From Actinomadura sp. NAK00032 (GTDB taxonomy: Bacteria > Actinomycetota > Actinomycetes > Streptosporangiales > Streptosporangiaceae), in the NCBI RefSeq assembly GCF_013364275.1, contig NZ_CP054932.1, positions 8,742,001-8,806,000 on the forward strand: 64,000 nt of DNA. The letters run 5' to 3'. Below are positions 54,249-64,000 of the stretch, in pieces; within the stretch, counting starts at the first letter, position 1, and each line of letters starts with the position of its first letter. The notes below the pieces were generated by a model. The model made no database searches. It was not told the origin of the DNA and saw only the letters and a list, made by a program, of their open reading frames with translations. Position numbers and translations under genes: made by a program.

Positions 54249-54284
54249 GCGGCCGGGCCGCCCCCGCGGGGACGGCCCGGCCGC
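54249..54284. terminator. Bidirectional terminator between fur and katG
   Basis: A 12-bp stem (54249-54260 with 54273-54284, GCGGCCGGGCCG and its complement) and a 12-base loop lie in the 49-base gap between the two convergent stops. Confidence 0.75.
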
Positions 54285-54295
54285 GGTCGGGCGGA

Positions 54296-56524
<2,229 letters not shown>

Positions 56525-56556
56525 GTGCTTCCTTCCAGGACGAAGCAGGGGATGGA

Positions 56557-56973
56557 TCAGGTGGAGCAGGCGGGGCACAGGCCCCAGTAGACGACCTCGG
56601 CCTCGTCGACGGTGAAGCCGTGGTCGTCGGCGGGGGTCAGGCAGGGGGCTTCGCCGATGGCGCAGTCGACGTCGGCGATGACGCCGCACGACCGGCACAC
56701 GACGTGATGGTGGTTGTCCCCCGTCCGCGACTCGTAGCGGGCCACGGACCCGGACGGCTGGATGCGCCGCACCAGGCCCGCCGTCGTCAGCACGCGAAGC
56801 GAGTCGTACACGGCCTGGTGGGACACCTTCGGGAGATCCTCGCGCACCGCTCCGATGATCGAGTCGGTGTCGGCGTGGGGATGCGCGTGCACCGCGCGCA
56901 GCACCGCGAGCCGCGGCCGGGTCACCCGCAGAGCGGACCCGCGCAGCATCTCCGTGAAGTCCCTGGACGCCAT
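56557..56973 (-). CDS. furA: FurA-type peroxide-responsive repressor
   Basis: A 138-residue Fur-family protein: LRVTRPRLAVLRAVHAHPHA, KVSHQAVYDSLRVLTTAGL, ARYESRTGDNHHHVVCRSCG, ADVDCAIGEAPC, and zinc pairs CRSC and CPAC. It lies directly upstream of katG and should repress furA-katG until peroxide oxidises it. The ATG at 56973 has GGGAG five bases upstream. Confidence 0.94.
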   Translation of the reverse strand: MASRDFTEMLRGSALRVTRPRLAVLRAVHAHPHADTDSIIGAVREDLPKVSHQAVYDSLRVLTTAGLVRRIQPSGSVARYESRTGDNHHHVVCRSCGVIADVDCAIGEAPCLTPADDHGFTVDEAEVVYWGLCPACST

Positions 56974-56993
56974 CACGCTCCCGAGGGTGGCCC

Positions 56994-57015
56994 ATTTTCT
57001 GGAATCAGTCAAGTT
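56994..57015 (-). promoter_or_regulatory. FurA box and promoter of furA-katG
   Basis: On the minus strand ACTTGACTGATTCCAG, then AAAATGG, matches the known actinobacterial FurA operator CTTGACTGATTCCAG of mycobacterial furA-katG. It overlaps the TTGACT -35 and lies about 20 bases before the furA start. Confidence 0.8.
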
Positions 57016-57228
57016 TTGGAGGCAGCCAAGTTTGGACCGGTGCGGGCGGTCCGTGCTGTGCACCGGCTGCCGGGAAGTTGGCCCGGCGTGACGGGGTCGC
57101 GGCGGCCGGTTGACGCCGGCCGGGCCGATTCCGCTTCCTGAAAGGACCTCCGGGTCGCGCCCGCCCCATGGGCCGTCCCGCCGCCGTCCGCCTCCAGGTC
57201 TCGTACCTCCCCGCCAAGGAGAAGCAGG

Positions 57229-57822
57229 ATGCCAAGGAAGACCAGCCTCGCCGTGGCCGCCGCCGTGACCGCCGGCCTGCCGCTGGCGCTCGCCGCGCCG
57301 GCATGGTCGCACGGGTACACGACGTCGCCGCCGAGCCGCAGCTACCTGTGCGGCACCCACCAGGTCCGGAACTGCGGCCAGGTCCAGTGGGACCCGGACG
57401 GCGTCGAAGGGCCGAAGGGGTTCCCGCAGCGCGGGCCCCGCGACGGCGAGATCTGCGCCGGCGCCGACGGGCGGTGGGCCCCGCTGGACGACCAGCGCGG
57501 CGGCACCGGCTGGCCCGCGACGACGGTGACGGGCGGCCGGCCGTTCAGCATCGTCTGGCAGTTCACCGCGCGGCACTCCACCACGTCGTTCCGCTACTTC
57601 CTCACGAAGGACGGCTGGGACAGCACGCAGCCGCTGACGCGGGCCGCGCTGGACCTCACGCCGTTCATCCAGTCGGACTACGGCGGCCGGCAGCCGTCCA
57701 ACCCGACGACCCACAGCGGGACGCTCCCGCAGCGCCACGGCAGGCACATCCTGCTCGCGGTCTGGGACATCGCGGACACCGGGAACGCCTTCTACCAGTG
57801 CTCCGACCTCGACTTCGGCTGA
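57229..57822 (+). CDS. Lytic polysaccharide monooxygenase, AA10 family
   Basis: A 197-residue secreted copper enzyme that oxidatively cuts chitin or cellulose. The signal peptide ends ALAAPAWS, exposing His28 (HGYTTSPPSRSYLC) as the N-terminal copper ligand. The second His of the brace lies in FTARHSTTSFRY, and the axial Phe is in AFYQCSDLDF. There is no carbohydrate-binding module. ATG at 57229 with AAGGAG upstream. About 120 bases after the stop an 17-base element (CCACCTTCTGCCGATAG) occurs twice in a row. Confidence 0.93.
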   Translation: MPRKTSLAVAAAVTAGLPLALAAPAWSHGYTTSPPSRSYLCGTHQVRNCGQVQWDPDGVEGPKGFPQRGPRDGEICAGADGRWAPLDDQRGGTGWPATTVTGGRPFSIVWQFTARHSTTSFRYFLTKDGWDSTQPLTRAALDLTPFIQSDYGGRQPSNPTTHSGTLPQRHGRHILLAVWDIADTGNAFYQCSDLDFG

Positions 57823-58013
57823 CCACCGGCCGTCCCCGGCCGCGAAGGCGGGACGAAGGCGGGACGGGGTGGCCGCGCCGGTGCGCCGAGCGGTCCCCCG
57901 TCCCGTCCGGTTCGGTCAAAGGACCACCTCCGGCCAAAGGGCCACCCTTCTGCCGATAGACCACCTTCTGCCGATAGGAGGTGCAAATCGGGGCGTTTCA
58001 CTAGGATGCTCGC

Positions 58014-59543
58014 GTGCGCGAAGATCAAGAGGTCCCGGACGACGGCGTTCTGACCGCGCCGCTCCTGCCGCCGGACGGCGGCCCTGGCGAGGACGCCTCC
58101 GCGGAGTCGCTCGCCGAAGCACCGCGGGAGGCACCGCGAGAGGCCATGCGGGAAGCAGTGCGGGAAGCACCGCCGGAAGCGCCGCGGGAACTACGCGCCC
58201 ATGCGCCCATGGAAGCGCCGCCGAAGACGCCCGAAGAGGCACGCGCGCAGACGCTGGCCATCGAGGCGCGCGCGCAGACGCCCGTGGTACGCGCCGCGCA
58301 ACCACCCGTGGTGCGCGATACGCCCACCCCCTTGACGCACGATGCCCAGCCACCCGTGACGCGGGATGCGCAGGCACCCGTGACACGTGACGCGCAGCCG
58401 GCCGTGGTGCGCGATGCGCCCGTGACGGAGACCGATCCCGCGCCCGTGCGCGCGTTCGGGCAGGACGTCGAGCGGCTCGGGAAGCTCGTCGGCCAGTTGT
58501 CCGCACTCGCCGCCGCGCTCGGCGACCGGCTGGACGGCGAGGTCCGCGCCACGCTCGACAACGCCGAGCACGCCCTGGCCGAGGCGCGCGGCGCACGGCA
58601 GGCGTCGGCGGCGGCGGACGAGCGCGCCGAGCAGGCCGAGGCCCGCGCCGAGGCGGCGCGCCGGGAGGCGGCCGAGGCGCGCGAGGAGCTGGAGAAGGGG
58701 CTCGCCGCCGCGAAGGCCAGCGTCACGGCCGCGCAGGAGAGCGAGGCCAACGCGTGGAAGGAGGCGGGCGCGCACCAGCAGGCCCGCGCGACGTCCGCGA
58801 ACGAGGCCGCGCACGCCGAGGGGCTCCGCAAGCGCGCCGAGGCGGCGTGGAGCACCGAGCACCAGGCGCGCGGCGAGGCCGAGCGCGAGCGCGACGACCT
58901 GTCCGCGCGGCTGGCCGCCGACCAGAGCGCGCTGGCCACCACCCGCACCGAACTGGCCGAGGCCCGGTCCAAGCTGGAGGCCGCCGCCGACGCCGAGCGG
59001 CGGTTGCGCGCCGAGCTGAGCGTCGTCCAGGGCGAGGTCGCGGGGCTGACCGTGGAGCGCAACGCCGCCGTGGGCCGCGCCGAGGAGCAGACCACCCGCG
59101 CGAAGCGCGCCGAGCAGCTCGCCGATTCCGCGGAGGAGCGGATCCTCAACGCGATGGCGCGCAGCGACCGGGCCGAGCAGCGCGCGGACGCCGCCGAGGA
59201 GCGGGCCGACGCCGCCGAGGTCCGCATCGACCGCGACGCCGCCACCGTCCGCGCGCTGCAGGACACGCTGCGGGCGGCCCTCGACCTCCCGGCCGTCGAG
59301 GAGCTCGACGACGGCCACGGCGTGCGGGTCGGCGAGTCGGCGGCGGTCGTCGCCCGGCCCGGTGGGCTCGTCGGCGTCGACCAGGTGCCGGACGTCATGG
59401 ACGGCGAGCTGGCCGGCCGGTTCGCCCGCGCGATCCTGGCCGTCCGCGTCTACCAGGCCACGCAGCGCCCCGCCCTGGCGGACACCGCCGAACAGGCCGA
59501 CGCCCCCGGACAGGCCGAGGACACCGACCCGGCCGCGGGCTGA
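58014..59543 (+). CDS. Long coiled-coil protein with repetitive N-terminus
   Basis: A 509-residue protein I do not recognise. Residues 30-60 repeat EAPRE-like units; residues 85-135 repeat a TRDAQ-P-V unit of about eight residues. Residues 145-420 are a continuous Ala/Glu/Arg coiled coil (for example ERAEQAEARAEAARREA). A compact C-terminal part (about 440-485, DGELAGRFARAILAVRVYQA) looks conserved rather than simple. There is no signal peptide or membrane helix. It faintly recalls KfrA or polar-growth scaffold proteins, but there is no firm match. GTG at 58014 with AGGA upstream. Confidence 0.7.
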   Translation: MREDQEVPDDGVLTAPLLPPDGGPGEDASAESLAEAPREAPREAMREAVREAPPEAPRELRAHAPMEAPPKTPEEARAQTLAIEARAQTPVVRAAQPPVVRDTPTPLTHDAQPPVTRDAQAPVTRDAQPAVVRDAPVTETDPAPVRAFGQDVERLGKLVGQLSALAAALGDRLDGEVRATLDNAEHALAEARGARQASAAADERAEQAEARAEAARREAAEAREELEKGLAAAKASVTAAQESEANAWKEAGAHQQARATSANEAAHAEGLRKRAEAAWSTEHQARGEAERERDDLSARLAADQSALATTRTELAEARSKLEAAADAERRLRAELSVVQGEVAGLTVERNAAVGRAEEQTTRAKRAEQLADSAEERILNAMARSDRAEQRADAAEERADAAEVRIDRDAATVRALQDTLRAALDLPAVEELDDGHGVRVGESAAVVARPGGLVGVDQVPDVMDGELAGRFARAILAVRVYQATQRPALADTAEQADAPGQAEDTDPAAG

Positions 59544-59594
59544 CCGCGCCCCCGAGACGCGGCCGGTCGCGGGCCACCGGGGCCCATGCCCTGG

Positions 59595-60647
59595 TCAGGC
59601 TGGGGTTTCCCCGCCGTCCCGCGTCCGGTTCCTGGTGGGGAGTTCCACCAGGCGGACGCACAGCATCGGCAGGGCGAAGCCGATCAGGATCTTCGCCGAC
59701 AGGACGGCGAGGGCGGGAAGGGCGCCGGTCACGCCGGGGTGGTAGGGGCTCACGGCGATGAGCAGCGGCGCGGCGGCGGTCGCGATGAGCGCGCCAGCCC
59801 GGCGTTCCCGGTGGGTGCGGGCCAGCGCGGCGGTGACGAGGACGGCCACCGCGACGACGAGCGCGAGGCGCAGCTGCTGCCAGTCCTCAATGAACGCGAG
59901 CAGCCGCTCGGGGTCGTCGAAGCTCACCGGGCCGAGACCGCCCTGGTAGACGAGCGTGAACAGCGGCAGCGACATGGCCGCGACGAGGACGGCCGCCATG
60001 GCGACGGCACCGGCGACGCGGGCACGGCCGAGGAGGCGGGCGCCGTGGCGCGGGCCCGGCGAAGCGACCAGTGACGCGGTGGCCAGCAGCGCGAACGGCA
60101 GGATGCCCGACAGGGAGGCCGCGAGCAAGGCGTACGGAGCGGACGGAAGTGCCGTCCCGTAGACCACGACGGCGGCATGGGCGGCGGTGACCGCGCAGGC
60201 GGCACGGGTGGCGGCACGGCGCGGTCCGCGCCAGGCCAGGACCGCGATGACCGCCCACGCCAGCCAGTACGGCCCGGTGCCGAAATGGAAGGCGAGCATG
60301 GGACGGATCGCTCCGCCGTCGTCGACCCGCTCGGCGACGGCCAGGGCGAGTTGCGGCGCGTTGAGCAGGAACCGCATCCCGTCCGCCACCAGCACCAGCA
60401 TGGCCGCGAACCCGGCCACGGCGAGCGCCCCCGGCCAGCGCGATCCGGTGGCCCCGCCTGCGGCGCGGCGCAGGCGGATACGGACGGCCCCGAGCAGCAG
60501 GTCGGCGGTGTCGGCGGCGGACGGCCTGGTCTGCCCGGAGCGGGCCGCGGACAGCAGGACGTCCACCATCTCGTCCTCGTGCTCCGCGCGGTGCCCGGCC
60601 GGGTAGCAGGACAGCAGCCGGCGGTAGCGGGCTTCGAGCGCGCTCAC
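59595..60647 (-). CDS. Integral membrane protein paired with PadR
   Basis: A 350-residue protein. The N-terminus (LEARYRRLLSCYPAGHRAEHEDEMVDVLLSAA, in parts) is a cytoplasmic segment common in actinobacterial proteins encoded next to PadR regulators. About eight membrane helices follow (about 73-90, 120-140, 150-165, 172-195, 212-235, 265-285, 295-310 and 318-335). It overlaps padR by ATGA. Function unknown; a transport or envelope role under PadR control is likely. Confidence 0.75.
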   Translation of the reverse strand: MSALEARYRRLLSCYPAGHRAEHEDEMVDVLLSAARSGQTRPSAADTADLLLGAVRIRLRRAAGGATGSRWPGALAVAGFAAMLVLVADGMRFLLNAPQLALAVAERVDDGGAIRPMLAFHFGTGPYWLAWAVIAVLAWRGPRRAATRAACAVTAAHAAVVVYGTALPSAPYALLAASLSGILPFALLATASLVASPGPRHGARLLGRARVAGAVAMAAVLVAAMSLPLFTLVYQGGLGPVSFDDPERLLAFIEDWQQLRLALVVAVAVLVTAALARTHRERRAGALIATAAAPLLIAVSPYHPGVTGALPALAVLSAKILIGFALPMLCVRLVELPTRNRTRDGGETPA

Positions 60648-61018
60648 CGCAGCCCCCAGAAGGCCGGGGCGGCACCGAACGCCGGGGCGGCGCCCCGGCC
60701 GGGGAAGGCGGCGAGGCGGCGGGCGGCGACCTCCGTGCGGCGGCGCAGCGCCTCGACCTCGGCGGCGAGCGCGGCGGCGCCGTCGTCGGTGAGCCGGTAG
60801 TAGCGGCGGAGCCGGCCGTCCACGACCTCCTCGCGGTCGGGGGCGATCAGCCCCTCGTCCTGGAGCCGGTCCAGGGCGGTGTAGAGGGTGCCGGCGCGCA
60901 GCCGGGTCCGCCCGGCGGAGATCTGCTCGACGTCGGACATGATCCCGTAGCCGTGCCGCGCGCCGTCCGCGAGCGCGGTCAGGATCAGGAACGTCGGTTC
61001 CCGCATCGGTGTAGCCAT
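60644..61018 (-). CDS. PadR-family regulator
   Basis: A 124-residue protein: REPTFLILTALADGARHGYGI, RLRAGTLYTALDRLQDEGLI, and the wing RRYYRLTDDGAAAL, then a dimerisation helix. The C-terminal 25 residues are Ala/Pro/Gly-rich. It is the first gene of a two-gene operon with a membrane protein. An AT-rich patch (TTTATATATCGATCATC at 61024-61040) just before the start is the probable operator. Confidence 0.9.
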   Translation of the reverse strand: MATPMREPTFLILTALADGARHGYGIMSDVEQISAGRTRLRAGTLYTALDRLQDEGLIAPDREEVVDGRLRRYYRLTDDGAAALAAEVEALRRRTEVAARRLAAFPGRGAAPAFGAAPAFWGLR

Positions 61019-61052
61019 GTGATCTTTATATATCGATCATCTGACTATAGCA

Positions 61053-61112
61053 ATCGCCATGACCATCGCCGTGAGCATCGCCGTGAGCATCGCCATGACC
61101 ATCGCTAAGGCA
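61053..61112. repeat. 12-bp tandem array spanning the GMC oxidase stop
   Basis: Five units of ATCGCCATGACC/ATCGCCGTGAGC start at 61053, 61065, 61077, 61089 and 61101. The last contains the TAG stop (minus strand, 61105-61107) of the oxidase gene. The array fills most of the space between the oxidase and the padR promoter. Confidence 0.75.
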
Positions 61113-62811
61113 GGCGGAGGGCGGCCGGGGCGCCGGACGGGACGGCCGGAGCGGCGGGCATGACGCGGTCGACGCGCTGGTAGGGGGTGCCGGGTTCGGG
61201 GCGCGGGTCCTTCTCGCCGCGGTTCGGCCAGAACGCCATCGCCCGCTCGGCCTGGGCCGTGATGGTCAGGGACGGGTTGACGCCGAGGTTCGCGGTGACG
61301 GCGGAGCCGTCCACGATGTGCAGGCCGGGATGCCCGTGGACGCGGTGGTACGGGTCGATCACGCCGTCCTCGGCGGTCTCGCCGATGACGCAGCCGCCGA
61401 TGAAGTGCGCGGTCGTCGGGATGTTGAACAGGTCGAACCACGTCCCGCCGGGGGTGGCGTCGAGTTCCTCCGCGAGCTTGCGGACGGCGTCGTGCGCGAT
61501 CGGGATCCAGGTCGGGTTGGGCTCGCCGTCGCCCTGCCGCGCGACGAGCCTGCGGCGGCCGAGGCGGCCCCGCCGCTCGCCGATGGTGATCGAGTTGTCG
61601 GCGGTCTGCATGACGAGGGCGATGACGGTCCGCTTCGCCCAGTCCTTGAGGGACAGGCCGCGCAGGATGATCGTCGGGTGCCGGGCGGCCTGCCCGAGGA
61701 ACTTCAGCCAGCGGGGGGCGCCGCCGCCGTCGACGAGCAGCGTCCTGATGACGCCCATCGCGTTGTTGCCCGCCCCGTACCGGGTGGGTTCGATGTGGGT
61801 CTTCTCGTCCGGGTGGAAGGACGAGGTGATGGCGAGGCCGGTGCTGTGGTCGACGTCCTTCGCGCGGTGCCACACCGTCATGCGCTCGACGCCGAGGAGC
61901 GCCTCGGAGTTGGTGCGGGTCAGCTCGCCGAGGCGCGGCGACAGGCCGGGGAGGCGGCCGGCGGCGCGCATCCGGTGCAGGAGCCGCTGCGTCCCGTACG
62001 TTCCGGCGGCGAGGACGACGTGCTCGGCGGTCAGCGTCCGGCGGCGCTTGCGCAGCGGCCCGGTGTGCTCCGTCCCGACCTCGTAGCCGCCGGACGCGCG
62101 GGGCGCCAGGGATGTGACGGTCGTGTCCGGGATGACCTGGACGCCCGCCTTCTCCGCCAGATACAGGTAGTTCTTGGTGAGCATGTTCTTCGCGCCGACC
62201 TTGCAGCCGATCATGCAGGAGCCGCAGCCGGTGCAGGTCGTCCGGCGGGGGCCGGCGCCGCCGAAGTAGGGGTCGTCGGCGTCCTCGCCGCCCTTCTCGC
62301 CGAAGAACACCCCGACCGGGGTCGGGTGGTAGGTGTCGCCGACGCCCATCCGGTCCGCGACGCGCTTCATGGCCTCGTCGGCGGGGGTGACGAGCGGGTT
62401 CACGGTGACGCCGAGCATGCGCCGGGCCTGGTCGTAGAACGGGTTCAGCTCGTCCTGCCAGTCGGTGATGTGGCCCCACTGGCGGTCCTTGAAGAACGGC
62501 TCCGGCGGGACGTACAGGGTGTTGGCGTAGACGAGGGAGCCGCCGCCGACGCCCGCGCCGGCCAGCACGAGCACGCCGGCCTTGCCGCCGACCAGGTGGA
62601 CGCGCTGGATGCCGCGCATCCCGAGGCGCGGCGCCCACACGTACTTGCGGAGCCGCCAGGACGTCTTGGGGAGCGTGTCCTCGTCGAACCGGCGGCCGGC
62701 CTCGATCACCGCGACCCGGTAGCCCTTCTCGGCCAGCCGCAGCGCCGACACGCTGCCGCCGAACCCCGAGCCCACCACGATCACGTCGAAGTCGTAGGCG
62801 TCATCGGGCAT
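61105..62811 (-). CDS. FAD-dependent GMC oxidoreductase, ChoD-like
   Basis: A 568-residue flavoprotein. It follows M. tuberculosis ChoD (Rv3409c) along its length: FDVIVVGSGFGGSVSALRLA, EAGRRFDEDTLPKTSWRLRK (in parts), GAGVGGGSLVYANTLYVPPE (in parts), four Cys in CTGCGSCMIGC, VLAAGTYGTQRLL, GEPNPTWIPI and the C-terminal DGSAVTANLGVNPSLTI. ChoD is annotated as cholesterol oxidase, but its true substrate is debated. No export signal. I chose the ATG at 62811 because AAGGTGG precedes it. Confidence 0.88.
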   Translation of the reverse strand: MPDDAYDFDVIVVGSGFGGSVSALRLAEKGYRVAVIEAGRRFDEDTLPKTSWRLRKYVWAPRLGMRGIQRVHLVGGKAGVLVLAGAGVGGGSLVYANTLYVPPEPFFKDRQWGHITDWQDELNPFYDQARRMLGVTVNPLVTPADEAMKRVADRMGVGDTYHPTPVGVFFGEKGGEDADDPYFGGAGPRRTTCTGCGSCMIGCKVGAKNMLTKNYLYLAEKAGVQVIPDTTVTSLAPRASGGYEVGTEHTGPLRKRRRTLTAEHVVLAAGTYGTQRLLHRMRAAGRLPGLSPRLGELTRTNSEALLGVERMTVWHRAKDVDHSTGLAITSSFHPDEKTHIEPTRYGAGNNAMGVIRTLLVDGGGAPRWLKFLGQAARHPTIILRGLSLKDWAKRTVIALVMQTADNSITIGERRGRLGRRRLVARQGDGEPNPTWIPIAHDAVRKLAEELDATPGGTWFDLFNIPTTAHFIGGCVIGETAEDGVIDPYHRVHGHPGLHIVDGSAVTANLGVNPSLTITAQAERAMAFWPNRGEKDPRPEPGTPYQRVDRVMPAAPAVPSGAPAALRLP

Positions 62812-62910
62812 CGCACACCACCTTCGTCGCGGGATCACGAAAGGCCCCCGAGTGTGGACCTCCCGCAGCGTCGTCCGCCATGCACGCAAAGCAACGATTC
62901 CGGCACGGAT

Positions 62911-62928
62911 TTATCACCCGACTGATAA
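62911..62928. promoter_or_regulatory. Candidate operator before the GMC oxidase gene
   Basis: TTATCACCCGACTGATAA has 6-base inverted arms with a 6-base spacer, 100 bases before the oxidase start. It could bind the upstream PucR-type regulator or another repressor. Confidence 0.45.
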
Positions 62929-62960
62929 CGGGACGCGGCGGCGGCTCAGCGGACGCTCGC

Positions 62961-64000
62961 TCAGCCGCCGGCATCGCGGTTCGCCATCCGCGCGTGCAGG
63001 ATCAGCTCCATTTCCAGGCACCGCCTGGGATCGCGCAGCTCGTCCCCGAAAAGGTCCTGCAAATGGCGCAGCCGGTACCGGACGGTCTGCGGGTGGACGC
63101 GCAGCCGACGGCTCGCGTCGGCGGCGTTGAAATTGTGCTCCAGCAGCGCGAGCAGCGTTTCGGCGAGCCTTTCCCGGCGGGCCGGCGGGACGTCCCGCAG
63201 CGGCGCCAGCCGGGTCGCCGCCGCGTCGTCGATCAGCTCCCCGGCCCGCGCGATGACCAGTGCGGGGACGTGCTCGGCGCTGCGGATCAGCCCGCCGTCC
63301 GGGATGACGCCGCGGCCGGCCAGCGCCAGCGTCTCGCGTGCCCAGCGCAGCGAGTCGGCGGCGCGCGCGGCGGGCACGGCGGGGCCGACCGCGATCGCCC
63401 AGTCGCACGCCGGCGTGGCGGGCACCCTGGCCTGGCCGCGGCCCGGGTCGGGGATCAGCAGGCACGGCTCGGGCGCCGCGAAGTCGGCCAGCAGGTCGCC
63501 CGGCACCTCCGGCGGCAGGGCGCCAGCCCGGCGCCGCCGCGCGACCGCCGCCGCGACGGTCGCGGGCAGCGGCCAGCGGGCCCGCGCGGCGAGCGCCGCG
63601 AGCCGCCGGGGGTCGGTGCGCGGCTCGGTGAGCAGCAGGTGCAGCAGCTTCGCCCGGTGCCGCTGGACGGCGGGCGCCACCCGGCGGTCGGCGCGCTCGG
63701 CGACCTCGGCGGCGTACCCGGCTGCGATCACCTCGGCGACGGCCTCCATGTAGCAGAACTGGGCGTCCACGACGAGGCTGAGCGCGGTGTGGTCGAGGTC
63801 GAGGCCGCCCGGGACGGCGGCGAGCGTGCGCCACGCGACGGACGCGGACCGCCGCAGCGCCTGGTGCGTCTCGACGGGGTCGCGCCCGTCCCGCGCGAGG
63901 TGCCGCCCGACCCGCAGGTAGAACGCCGACACCCGCTCCCAGCCGGCGCCGGGGTCCTCGACGAGGTCGCAGAAGTGCCGGATCCCGGCGGCGACGCCGG
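62961..64000 (-). CDS. PucR-type helix-turn-helix regulator, 5' end beyond window
   Basis: About 346 codons are visible and the frame stays open to the edge, so the start is outside (a GTG at 63932 is probably internal). The middle is a GGDEF-like/CdaR region. The C-terminal PucR helix-turn-helix reads TLLALLEHNFNAADASRRLRV, HPQTVRYRLRHLQDLFGDEL and DPRRCLEMELILHARM (in parts). It sits 150 bases before the oxidase gene in the same direction and may control it. A hairpin CGGCGGCT/AGCCGCCG (62939-62970) at its end may be a terminator. Confidence 0.85.
   Translation of the reverse strand, partial: GVAAGIRHFCDLVEDPGAGWERVSAFYLRVGRHLARDGRDPVETHQALRRSASVAWRTLAAVPGGLDLDHTALSLVVDAQFCYMEAVAEVIAAGYAAEVAERADRRVAPAVQRHRAKLLHLLLTEPRTDPRRLAALAARARWPLPATVAAAVARRRRAGALPPEVPGDLLADFAAPEPCLLIPDPGRGQARVPATPACDWAIAVGPAVPAARAADSLRWARETLALAGRGVIPDGGLIRSAEHVPALVIARAGELIDDAAATRLAPLRDVPPARRERLAETLLALLEHNFNAADASRRLRVHPQTVRYRLRHLQDLFGDELRDPRRCLEMELILHARMANRDAGG

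Noticed and set aside
62961..63932. PucR-type regulator as a complete gene starting at GTG 63932
   Set aside because: The frame continues without a stop to the window edge with protein-like sequence, so the true start is probably outside.

Overview
The window is about 64 kb of very GC-rich actinobacterial chromosome. The likely source is a filamentous or sporulating actinomycete of the Streptosporangiales/Thermomonosporaceae type (Actinomadura-like). The evidence is Lsr2, a chaplin-like secreted protein, a c-di-AMP riboswitch in front of an NlpC/P60 hydrolase, frequent GTG/TTG starts, ATGA operon overlaps and perfect GC-rich hairpins used as terminators. The genus is inferred; no rRNA or tRNA gene was seen. 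No insertion sequence, prophage, CRISPR array or classical biosynthetic cluster was found.

Backbone (1-45 kb). From ppa at 43.2 kb down to lsr2 at 0.3 kb the genes follow the order of the lsr2-to-ppa block of Mycobacterium tuberculosis (Rv3597c-Rv3628): ppa, dacB, DUF2342 protease, tilS, hpt, ftsH, folE, folP, folB, folK, DUF3180, DUF2520, panC, panD, coaX, lysS, lsr2. This block makes folate, pantothenate/CoA and NAD precursors and handles tRNA-Ile and tRNA-Lys, purine salvage and membrane proteolysis. Insertions break it. nadB-nadC sits between panD and coaX. A 16-kb segment (16.7-32.6 kb) holds an ABC exporter, a chaplin-like gene, a two-component system, a MidA-type methyltransferase, a P450, an SGNH hydrolase, a polysaccharide deacetylase, two PH-domain membrane proteins and a lone NuoD-like gene. 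A second insertion (1.5-8.7 kb) holds two RDD proteins, argA, NlpC/P60, small and LacI-type regulators and a P450.

Right arm (45-64 kb). This part is accessory: a one-polypeptide sigma/anti-sigma membrane protein; a MerR plus VIT/VWA operon with twin operators; an MFS exporter and divergent MarR with three palindromes; katG flanked by two Fur paralogues; a lytic polysaccharide monooxygenase; a coiled-coil protein; PadR plus a membrane protein; a ChoD-like GMC oxidoreductase; and the end of a PucR-type regulator.

The most unusual feature is a set of decayed tandem repeats that start at, or include, a stop codon (after NlpC/P60, a P450, hpt, the VIT/VWA gene and the GMC oxidase). In one array the unit carries the gene's own terminator hairpin. 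An 18-bp minisatellite between panD and nadB and an 84-bp array before the deacetylase gene resemble these. The sigma/anti-sigma fusion, the MerR-VIT/VWA operon and the MidA/NuoD pairing are the other leads worth following.
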